NCBI RefSeq assembly: GCF_039916245.1 | Contig: NZ_JBDSLS010000257.1 | Coordinates: forward strand, 1-10,662 | Reading direction: 5' to 3' | Length of the DNA stretch: 10,662 nt | Origin: Gelidibacter sp039916245 | Lineage (GTDB): Bacteria > Bacteroidota > Bacteroidia > Flavobacteriales > Flavobacteriaceae | Shown here: one piece after another, positions 1 to 7,250 of the stretch | Position numbering within the stretch: the stretch's first letter is position 1 | How the letters are laid out: each line of letters begins with the position of its first letter | The notes under the pieces: model-generated | What the model saw: the letters and a program-made list of their open reading frames with translations, nothing else | Databases searched by the model: none | What the model was told of the DNA's origin: nothing | Made by a program: the position numbers and the translations under genes

Positions 1-134
1 CTTCACAGTTTAAGATAATTGTTTAAAAAAAGAATTTAATTACGCACGTAAATAGCGCTCTTGACTGATTTTTTGGTATTTTTATCAGATTATTTTTTGA
101 TGTTTAGTAAAAATTCCAACCCTCAGTGATTAAA
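1..134 (+). promoter_or_regulatory. Upstream leader of the four-gene cluster; promoter expected, not pinned down
   Basis: This AT-rich stretch has no supported reading frame and precedes the first gene, so a promoter for the cluster is expected here. The Bacteroidota consensus is TTG near -33 and TAnnTTTG near -7. There are TTG words at 61-63 and 73-75. Near matches to the -7 element lie at 77-84 (TATTTTTA) and 91-99 (TATTTTTTG, one base too long). No pair combines a clean match with normal spacing. There is no Shine-Dalgarno-like sequence before the ATG at 135, as is usual in this phylum. The promoter call is inference from position only. Confidence 0.25.
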
Positions 135-2588
135 ATGAAGAGACTTTATACGTTTATAGCGCTATTATTCTTAAGCTTTTATATCGGTAATGCCCAGGAA
201 AGCGTTAAAAAACATACCGTTAGCAGTGGAGAAACGCTATTGTCTATTTCTAAAACATACAATGTTACACTTTTCGATCTTCAGAAAGCCAACCCAAGTG
301 CCGTTGACGGCGTTAAAATAGATGACGTTTTGGTCATCCCTGAAAGCACTATTAAAACTCCAACTCTCGAAAGTGGATCCGACCCCCTAAAAGCTTCTGA
401 AGTGAGCTCTTCCATAAGTCATACGGTCAAGGCTGGCGAATCAAAATACAGCATTTCAAAACGATTTGGCCTGACGGTTAGTGATCTTGAATCTCAAAAC
501 CCACAAATCCTCTCTGGGTTGAATGTAGGTCAGGTATTGGAAATATTTCCATCCCCAACCTACGTCAGTGAAGAAACCCCTTCCAAACCCATGAACAAGA
601 AAGGGAAAACCCATCAGGTGGTCTCTGGCGAAACCCTTTTTGCAATCTCGAGTGCCAACGGATTGACCGTTGACGAATTGGTCAAGGCGAATTCCAAAAC
701 GATTTCCGGGGATTTAAAAATAGGACAAATCTTATGGATTCCGGGTAGTGATGATGACAACGCCAGCCATAATGGGGATTATGTCGTAAAATATGGAGAT
801 ACTAAATTCAGTCTCTCCAGACGTTTCAACACCTCCGTACTTGAATTGGAACGTAAAAACCCACATATAGCCAAGATGCTTATCGTAGGTCAGACCATCA
901 ACATGCCATCTACTGAATCCAATCCTACCAATACACCAATTGCTCAAAATGAAACCAAACCCACTCAAGCTGTAGTAATGCCAACAATAGAGGTCAAAGA
1001 AGCAGAAAAAGTCGTGACTTCTGACCAAACTCCATCCAAAGCACCTGCTCAAGTCTTAGAAAAACAAGAGAAAAAAATTGTTAAACATGACCTCCCTTCT
1101 AAAGAAATTGTTCAAAAAGAAAAAGAAGTAAAAACGATTATTTCTAATGTAGTTCCAACTAAAGCGATTACTCAAAAAGAGAAGCATGAAGAACTGGCAG
1201 CAACCGACACACATCCTGAAGAAGCAATCGAGGAATCTTCTATAGCCGATGCGCCAGATAGTTCTGACCGTGATTATAACCTTTATAAAATTCAACCCAA
1301 CGAGACCGTTTATGGATTAGCTAAAAAGGCAGGGATGACCGTTCCTGAATTTTTAGAACTTAATCCACTGTTAAATAAATCTGTTCAAATAGGCACTTTT
1401 ATCAAAATGCCAAATGATAACACGGCTTCAAACCCAGTATCAAATATAGCTTTAAACACTGAAGTTTTAATGATGCCGAAAATCACTGCGGGCTTTGCCG
1501 ACTTAAGAACTTCAGCACACACCTCAACTTCAAAAAAACTATTGTTTTTTCTGCCCTTTTCGGAAGCTGATTATCAAAATTACGCAAGAATAGACGCCAA
1601 CTTCAAAAACCTGTCTGACGATTTTAAACGCAGCCATTTGGAGTTTTACAAAGGCGCCAATATAGCTATCGATTCCATCAGAAAAATGAATCTCAATGTA
1701 GATGTGACTATTGTTGAAGCGCAAAGCGTCAACCAAACCTCGAAAACCATGTCTTTAATGCAAGATCATAATATTAAAGACTATGACGCCATCATCTTAC
1801 CGTTTTACAAATCCATTGAGGAAGAAATTGCAGCGTTTACGGCGGACAACAATACACCGGTGATAACAACTACTACAATTGACAATAAAAAAAACACCAA
1901 CAACTTATATAGTGCGCTGCCTTCCATAAATCAACAAAGGCTAAAGGTGCTTAATTATATGATGGCAAAACAAGGCCATATTATTGTGCTTAATGATGTC
2001 GATCGCATAGAAAGCAAAGCTTTTATTACAGGCCAGGTACCAAATGCAGACTTTGTGACCATCAAAAAAAATGGATCCTTTAGTGAGGCGGAATTGAAGT
2101 CTAAACTAAAAAAAGGACAAATCAACTATGTGATTATCGATAGCGAACGAAACAGTACTTTTTTAAACACTACCAACGCGCTTTTGAGTGAACTATCGAA
2201 TTACAAATTGCAATTAGCGGTTTTGGACGCGTCTTTAATTCCTGATGATAGCAATGTGTCCCAAAAAAGATATCAAATTTTAAAGATGATTTTCCCTTCT
2301 TTAATTCCTGCTAAGTCAACCGAAAGTTCAAAGCAATTTTTAAGTGCCTATCAAAAAAAACACAAAATACTACCATCCACAAATATTATGTTAGGATTTG
2401 ATATTACAATTGACAGCTTATTAAGGCTTATGCAACAACAAGGCTTTGAAAATTCAGCCATAAATTATATTACGGAATACACCCAACTGAAATTTGATTA
2501 TGAAAAGAACACTCTAGGAGGTTATAGTAATGAAGGCATTTACATCTTACAATATGATCCTGATGCCCAGATACGCGACGCCAACTAA
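135..2588 (+). CDS. Exported LysM (x5) protein with C-terminal PBP1-like (periplasmic-binding fold) domain
   Basis: Predicted exported, peptidoglycan-binding protein of 817 residues. I chose the ATG at 135 because it begins a good signal peptide (Lys-Arg, then a hydrophobic run ending near GNAQ, residues 1-21); the in-frame GTG at 126 only adds three residues. Five LysM domains are visible, with the usual V-x-x-G-E-T/S ... L/N-P ... G-Q-x-L-x-I-P pattern, at about residues 27-69, 96-138, 160-203, 216-258 and 384-426. A Lys/Glu-rich linker (about 259-383) separates the fifth from the others. From about residue 467 to the end the protein resembles the type 1 periplasmic-binding (ABC substrate-binding-like) domain found with LysM in Flavobacteria. 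LysM binds N-acetylglucosamine in peptidoglycan; the ligand of the C-terminal domain is unknown. It lies 42 bp before the adhesin gene, with a possible terminator between, so joint transcription is uncertain. The family call is firm, the function is not. Confidence 0.9.
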   Translation: MKRLYTFIALLFLSFYIGNAQESVKKHTVSSGETLLSISKTYNVTLFDLQKANPSAVDGVKIDDVLVIPESTIKTPTLESGSDPLKASEVSSSISHTVKAGESKYSISKRFGLTVSDLESQNPQILSGLNVGQVLEIFPSPTYVSEETPSKPMNKKGKTHQVVSGETLFAISSANGLTVDELVKANSKTISGDLKIGQILWIPGSDDDNASHNGDYVVKYGDTKFSLSRRFNTSVLELERKNPHIAKMLIVGQTINMPSTESNPTNTPIAQNETKPTQAVVMPTIEVKEAEKVVTSDQTPSKAPAQVLEKQEKKIVKHDLPSKEIVQKEKEVKTIISNVVPTKAITQKEKHEELAATDTHPEEAIEESSIADAPDSSDRDYNLYKIQPNETVYGLAKKAGMTVPEFLELNPLLNKSVQIGTFIKMPNDNTASNPVSNIALNTEVLMMPKITAGFADLRTSAHTSTSKKLLFFLPFSEADYQNYARIDANFKNLSDDFKRSHLEFYKGANIAIDSIRKMNLNVDVTIVEAQSVNQTSKTMSLMQDHNIKDYDAIILPFYKSIEEEIAAFTADNNTPVITTTTIDNKKNTNNLYSALPSINQQRLKVLNYMMAKQGHIIVLNDVDRIESKAFITGQVPNADFVTIKKNGSFSEAELKSKLKKGQINYVIIDSERNSTFLNTTNALLSELSNYKLQLAVLDASLIPDDSNVSQKRYQILKMIFPSLIPAKSTESSKQFLSAYQKKHKILPSTNIMLGFDITIDSLLRLMQQQGFENSAINYITEYTQLKFDYEKNTLGGYSNEGIYILQYDPDAQIRDAN
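1014..1199 (+). repeat. Degenerate ~20-residue repeats in the LysM protein linker
   Basis: The linker between LysM 4 and LysM 5 contains three loosely related segments with a Pro-x-Lys ... Gln-Lys-Glu-Lys pattern: PSKAPAQVLEKQEKK, PSKEIVQKEKEVK and PTKAITQKEKHEE. They look like an expanded charged spacer, probably extended or helical, that moves the last LysM and the C-terminal domain away from the N-terminal LysM block. The repeat is visible in the protein but strongly diverged in DNA. Confidence 0.5.
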
Positions 2589-2591
2589 TTT

Positions 2592-2630
2592 AAAGAAACG
2601 ATTTCACCTAATGAATCGTCTTTTGTATTT
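2592..2630 (+). terminator. Possible weak terminator or attenuator between the LysM and adhesin genes
   Basis: The 42-bp gap contains a hairpin with stem ACGATT (2598-2603) and AATCGT (2614-2619) around a 10-nt loop. AAAG (2592-2595) can extend it by pairing with CTTT (2620-2623) across a two-base bulge. A T-rich tail (CTTTTGTATTT, 2620-2630) follows directly and runs into the ATG of the next gene. This is terminator-shaped but short and AT-rich, so it may only reduce read-through into the adhesin gene. Seen in sequence; activity is inferred. Confidence 0.35.
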
Positions 2631-5600
2631 ATGAAGAAAACTACTATACCGCATTTTTATAATCAATTTATTGTTGCCTTACTATTTGTGATGGGTGCAA
2701 CCGTGAATAGTTTTGCTCAATGTCCAACCGTGACCATTCCGACACTAAGTTTTTGTGATGTTGAAACGCCTACTCTGGCAACCCTTTCCATTGCGGCAAC
2801 AAATAATGGCGGTGGTATCAAATGGTATGCAACGGCCAATTCTACAATTGCTCTCTCTCTTACCCAAGGTCTTGAAAATGGTAAAAGATATTTCGCCGAC
2901 AACAACTCTGGTACTTGTGGTACGCGGCAGAGTGTATTAGTTACTATATATGGTGTACCACTTAGCTTACCTTTTCAAGGGGTTTGCGTGGATTATCCGG
3001 AAGAAGCGACGATTTCTGACTTAATTGCTTTTGGAAATGATGTGCAATGGTATGATGTAGCCACGGGAGGAAGCCCTTTACTGGTTTCAACAGTTTTAAC
3101 GAATGAGACCACTTATTATGTGAACCAATCCAATCCAGATACAGGATGTAGAACTTCACGACTCTCCGTTTTAGTGAAGGTTGGTGTGGTTCCTGTTCCC
3201 ACCGGCGATCCGGTTCAGTTATTTTGTGAGGGCTCCAATCCCACTGTGGCCGATTTAGTGGCATCGGGAACAAACAAATGGTATGGCACGATTTCATCAG
3301 GTACCATTTTACCATTATCAACACCGTTAGTCCATGGCGAAACTTATTATGCCACCACTTTTGATTCACCTTGTGAAAGCGTTGAACGTTTTCAAGTTAA
3401 AGTTGAGATTGTACCGCTGAACAATGCGGGCAACAATGGGGAAATCGAGATTTGCGAAACTGGCGTTGCAAGCACCAACACGGTAAATTTATTTGAGGCC
3501 CTTTTAGGCTCACCAGATACTTCAGGAACTTGGACGGGGCCGAGAGCAACTTCCCACGGAAATATAGGCACTGTAGATGTATCGACCATGACAGTCGCGG
3601 GAAGTCCTTATGTGTTTACCTATGCTGTCAGCTCTGCCTCTTGTCCCACCGCCACAGCAACCGTAAGTATTATGGTTACTGAAAGTGGCAATCCAGGTAC
3701 CGATGGCACATTGAGCTTATGTGTTAATAGTCCTGCACAGGATCTTTTTGCCAGTTTGCAAGGCAATCCAGAACCTGGAGGTACTTGGTCTCCTGCTTTA
3801 GCAAGTGGCACGGGAATTTTTGATGTTTCAAAGGATTCTGCTGGCGTTTACACCTATACCGTTTATGGCGTTCCTCCTTGTGGCCCAGCTTCAGCAACAG
3901 TTACCGTGACTATCAGTGCAGAGCCTCTACCGGGCACCAATGGCAACTTGACACTGTGTTCTAATAGCGCTCCAGAAAATTTATTTAACAGCTTGGGTGG
4001 CTCACCACAATCGGGCGGCACATGGACCCCTGCACTAGCAAGTGGCACTGGGGTTTTTGATCCCTCTCAGGATGCTGCAGGAATTTACACCTATACGGTT
4101 TTTGGAACCGCACCTTGTGGAGACGCTTCGGCAACAGTAACCGTAAATATTACCCAGTTACCTAATCCTGGAACCAACGGAAGTTTGGCTTTATGTATTA
4201 CTGATGGTTTAGAGGATTTATATGATAGTTTAGGCGGTACGCCAGAAACTGGAGGAACTTGGTCACCCGCCTTAGCAAGTGGCACAGGTTTTTTTGATCC
4301 ATCAAAGGATACTCCTGGTATTTACACTTATACCATTAGCGGCGTATCACCTTGTGGAGCGGCTTCGGCAATAGTTAACGTCACTGTTAACCCTAAGGCC
4401 CAACCAGGAACCAACGGAAGTATAAGCCTCTGTTCGGATAGCGCCGCAGTAAATTTATTTGACAGCTTAGGCGGTTCACCACAATCAGGTGGCACATGGT
4501 CTCCTACCTTGGCAAGCGGTACGGGTGTTTTTGATCCGTCACAGGACGCTCCTGGTACTTATACCTATACCATTTCTGGAATTGCACCTTGTGGGGATGC
4601 CTTCTCAACAGTAACCGTAACCGTTAATCCATTAGCTAACGCTGGTACAAACGGAAGTCTGATTTTATGTAGCAGTGATCCATCACAGGATTTATTTAAT
4701 AGTTTAGGTGGTACTCCAGATGCTGGAGGTACTTGGTTCCCTGCTTTGGCAAGTGGCACAGGTGTTTTTGATCCATCACAAGATGCTGCAGGAACTTATA
4801 CCTATACCATTACTACAGATTGTGAACAAGCTTCGGCAACCGTTGAAGTCACCGTGAATCCTCAAGCTGATCCAGGAATCAATGGGAACCTCGCACTTTG
4901 TATTGATGGCAATCCAGAAGATTTATATAATCGTTTAGGCGGCACGCCTCAATCGGGAGGCATCTGGTTGCCTGCTTTGGCAAGTGGCACTGGACTGTTT
5001 GACCCTAAACAAGATGCTGCTGGAACTTATACCTATACGGTTTCTGGAATAACACCTTGTGGAACGGCGACAGCAACAGTAACCGTGACCGTTGATACCG
5101 CGCCTCAGGCAGGTTTAAATGGCCGATTTGCGATTTGTACTAATGATGCACCACAAGATCTTTTTGACAGTCTTGGCGGCACACCTGAAACTGGAGGCAC
5201 CTGGTCCCCTGCTTTAGCAAGTGGCTCGGGTATTTTTGACCCTGCACAAGATAATGGTGGGTCTTATACCTATACTGTTACTAATGCTTGCGGCACGGAT
5301 TCGGCAATCGTTACGGTTGCGCTTATTCCACAACCAGATCTTACGGGGCTCACATTGAGCGCCAATGCCATCTGTTTGGACGATGACATAACTATTAATT
5401 TATCTGGAGCAACACAACTTTCTGACGGCAACTATAATCTAACCTATTCGCTTGCAGGAGCCAATAGTACTGAACAAACCATTACGGTCAACATCACCAA
5501 TGGCAGCAGTAATATTTACATCCCCGCTTCTCAATTGACAACCATTGGAACCACGACTTTTACGATTTTAAACCTTTTGAATCCTATCACAAATTGTGGT

Positions 5601-6191
5601 ACTGCATCCGGCACCCTTCCAACGGTAGATTTCAATATTGAACATGCAGGAACACCAGAATTGGTAAATGAAGGTAACATCTTTTGTGAAGATGAATCCG
5701 CAACCATTGCCGACTTAACAAGCCAGCTTATTGGCGCTGATATCATTACTTGGTATGATGCTATAGAAAATGGTACAGCATATACTCGGGATACGCCTTT
5801 AGTAGATGGCACCACCTATTTTGCATCCAATACGACTTTAAGCGGGTGTGGCAATGATGTCCGATTGGCAGTAAGGGTTACGATTGATTTATGCGAACCT
5901 TTGGAAATTATCATTCCGGATGGTTTTAGTCCGAATGGCGATAATATCAATGACGATTTCTTTATTAAAAACCTTAGGGAATTATACCCTAATTTCAAAT
6001 TGCAAATTTATAACCGATACGGAAACATTCTTTATAAAGGCGATATTAATACCCCTAATTGGGATGGGACTTCAAACCATGGAAGAGCTCTCGGCAATGG
6101 CGTTTTGCCTGTAGGCGTTTACTATTATATTTTGGAACTCAAGGACACTAACAATAAAACGATACAAGGTAGCGTGTACCTTAACAGGTAA
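2631..6191 (+). CDS. Repetitive secreted adhesin-like protein with T9SS type B sorting domain
   Basis: Predicted cell-surface or secreted protein of 1186 residues. The signal peptide spans residues 1-29, with a cut near SFA|QC. Three Ig-like modules follow (about 31-106, 107-186, 187-260), each with a WY motif and a later TYY/RYF motif, as in CHU_C-associated Ig-like domains. A divergent repeat (about 264-353) leads into seven ~79-residue tandem repeats (354-902). Next come an unassigned beta-rich stretch (903-1007), a fourth Ig-like module (1008-1090) and the C-terminal gliding-motility-associated sorting domain (1091-1186), with FSPNGDNIND, LQIYNRYGN and GVYYYIL. That domain directs export by the type IX system; proteins of this class include SprB-like adhesins, though this one is far smaller than SprB. 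The next gene starts 17 bp downstream and is a PorP/SprF-type partner. Adhesion is inferred from architecture; the ligand is unknown. A structural or matrix role is also possible. Confidence 0.92.
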   Translation: MKKTTIPHFYNQFIVALLFVMGATVNSFAQCPTVTIPTLSFCDVETPTLATLSIAATNNGGGIKWYATANSTIALSLTQGLENGKRYFADNNSGTCGTRQSVLVTIYGVPLSLPFQGVCVDYPEEATISDLIAFGNDVQWYDVATGGSPLLVSTVLTNETTYYVNQSNPDTGCRTSRLSVLVKVGVVPVPTGDPVQLFCEGSNPTVADLVASGTNKWYGTISSGTILPLSTPLVHGETYYATTFDSPCESVERFQVKVEIVPLNNAGNNGEIEICETGVASTNTVNLFEALLGSPDTSGTWTGPRATSHGNIGTVDVSTMTVAGSPYVFTYAVSSASCPTATATVSIMVTESGNPGTDGTLSLCVNSPAQDLFASLQGNPEPGGTWSPALASGTGIFDVSKDSAGVYTYTVYGVPPCGPASATVTVTISAEPLPGTNGNLTLCSNSAPENLFNSLGGSPQSGGTWTPALASGTGVFDPSQDAAGIYTYTVFGTAPCGDASATVTVNITQLPNPGTNGSLALCITDGLEDLYDSLGGTPETGGTWSPALASGTGFFDPSKDTPGIYTYTISGVSPCGAASAIVNVTVNPKAQPGTNGSISLCSDSAAVNLFDSLGGSPQSGGTWSPTLASGTGVFDPSQDAPGTYTYTISGIAPCGDAFSTVTVTVNPLANAGTNGSLILCSSDPSQDLFNSLGGTPDAGGTWFPALASGTGVFDPSQDAAGTYTYTITTDCEQASATVEVTVNPQADPGINGNLALCIDGNPEDLYNRLGGTPQSGGIWLPALASGTGLFDPKQDAAGTYTYTVSGITPCGTATATVTVTVDTAPQAGLNGRFAICTNDAPQDLFDSLGGTPETGGTWSPALASGSGIFDPAQDNGGSYTYTVTNACGTDSAIVTVALIPQPDLTGLTLSANAICLDDDITINLSGATQLSDGNYNLTYSLAGANSTEQTITVNITNGSSNIYIPASQLTTIGTTTFTILNLLNPITNCGTASGTLPTVDFNIEHAGTPELVNEGNIFCEDESATIADLTSQLIGADIITWYDAIENGTAYTRDTPLVDGTTYFASNTTLSGCGNDVRLAVRVTIDLCEPLEIIIPDGFSPNGDNINDDFFIKNLRELYPNFKLQIYNRYGNILYKGDINTPNWDGTSNHGRALGNGVLPVGVYYYILELKDTNNKTIQGSVYLNR
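3690..5336 (+). repeat. Seven tandem ~237-bp coding repeats (residues 354-902 of the adhesin)
   Basis: Seven consecutive units of 79 residues, two of them (the fifth and seventh) shortened to 77, total exactly 549 codons. Each has the order PGTNG-x-L-x-L-C, a DLF-x-SLGG-x-P stretch, GGTWSPALASGTG, FDPSQDAAG-x-YTYT and a closing SAT-V-TVTV strand. Each unit keeps two cysteines, one near its position 11 and one in the PCG or equivalent turn, even in the two shortened units. Similarity is also high in the DNA, which suggests recent duplication or recombination between units. A more divergent eighth copy lies just upstream (about 3420-3689). Confidence 0.95.
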
Positions 6192-6208
6192 TCTGAATAA
6201 AGTTATCT

Positions 6209-7150
6209 ATGATAATTAAAAATTTAAAATATACATTTCTTGGTTTCTTGCTTCTGACGGGATTATTCAGTGTGGCGCAACAGGATCCACAATACACTCA
6301 ATACATGTATAATATGAGGGTCATCAATCCTGCCTACGCCACTGAAGGTGAAGATATCAATATAGGTGCCTTATACCGTACCCAATGGGTCGGCACAGTG
6401 GGCGCTCCAAATACAGGGTCGCTTTTTGTGCATGTACCTTTACAAGAAAAAATACAGGTTGGACTATCCATCATTAACGATCAAATTGGGAATGTGGTCA
6501 ACGAAACCAATGTCTATGCCGATTTTGCATACATTTTATCTTTGGGAGCAGAAACTAAACTGTCGCTCGGCGTTAAAGCAGGAGCCAGTTTTTTCAACAC
6601 CAATTTCAATGGCTTTATCTATTCGGATGTATTGCCAGATCCGGCATTTGCCAATAACCTGAGTAAAACATTTCCAAATATTGGTGCAGGTGCCTATCTT
6701 TTTGGATCCAATTATTATGTTGGCTTCTCTGCTCCTAACCTGCTAAATTCAAAGCACCTCGAGAGAGAAAGTGGGATTGTGGCAAATGGCGTTGAAGAAA
6801 TTCACTTTTTTCTTACGGGTGGCTATGTGTTTGAACTCAATGAACAATTGAAATTAAAACCTGCATTTATGACCAAAGCAGTTTCTGGAGCACCATTATC
6901 GCTTGATTTAACTGCCAATTTACTGATCAATAATATGCTTGAAGTTGGCGCAGGCTATCGCTTTGATGATGCGGTCTCGGGATTGGCTAATTTCAGGATA
7001 AGTCCATCCATGCGGATTGGTTATGCCTATGATTATACCTTGTCCAATTTGGGCAGATTCAATTCTGGCACCCATGAAATTATGATTTTATTTGATATCA
7101 ATAAATTAGGTAAGCCAAAAGGATATGATAAATCACCAAGATTTTTCTAA
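6209..7150 (+). CDS. PorP/SprF-family type IX secretion outer-membrane protein
   Basis: A 313-residue predicted outer-membrane beta-barrel protein. Residues 1-23 form a signal peptide (hydrophobic run ending SVA|QQ). The mature N-terminus has the family hallmark DPQYTQYMYN followed by NPAY, then repeated amphipathic beta-strands with aromatic ends. The chain closes with Arg-Phe-Phe; a terminal aromatic residue is typical of outer-membrane barrels. The length is normal for the family. In Flavobacterium johnsoniae the relative SprF is needed for secretion of the adhesin SprB encoded just before it. The arrangement here is the same: this gene starts 17 bp after an adhesin with a type B sorting domain, so it is probably the dedicated partner of that protein. 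It could instead be a general T9SS component like PorP, but those usually sit beside other core genes, which are absent here. Confidence 0.9.
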   Translation: MIIKNLKYTFLGFLLLTGLFSVAQQDPQYTQYMYNMRVINPAYATEGEDINIGALYRTQWVGTVGAPNTGSLFVHVPLQEKIQVGLSIINDQIGNVVNETNVYADFAYILSLGAETKLSLGVKAGASFFNTNFNGFIYSDVLPDPAFANNLSKTFPNIGAGAYLFGSNYYVGFSAPNLLNSKHLERESGIVANGVEEIHFFLTGGYVFELNEQLKLKPAFMTKAVSGAPLSLDLTANLLINNMLEVGAGYRFDDAVSGLANFRISPSMRIGYAYDYTLSNLGRFNSGTHEIMILFDINKLGKPKGYDKSPRFF

Positions 7151-7250
7151 AAAAAGAGATGTGACAAGAGCATGCTAAAGATTTTAACATACAAGGGAAA
7201 GATTATCTGCGAACAGCATGTGACCATTGAAAAACAATAAATATAAACAC

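Noticed and set aside
126..134. GTG start at 126 for the LysM protein
   Set aside because: The ATG at 135 gives a cleaner signal peptide beginning Met-Lys-Arg; the upstream codons add only three residues.
732..1295. Antisense reading frames opposite the LysM protein gene
   Set aside because: They follow the codon pattern of the real gene on the opposite strand, have low-complexity Phe/Arg-rich translations and show no domain or start context.
3392..4759. Several similar ~64-codon antisense frames opposite the adhesin repeats
   Set aside because: They recur with the repeat period and resemble one another only because the sense strand is repetitive.
7227..7250. TTG start at 7227 for the OmpA-type protein
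   Set aside because: It would place a mostly polar and charged eight-residue extension before a signal peptide that already starts well at the ATG at 7251.
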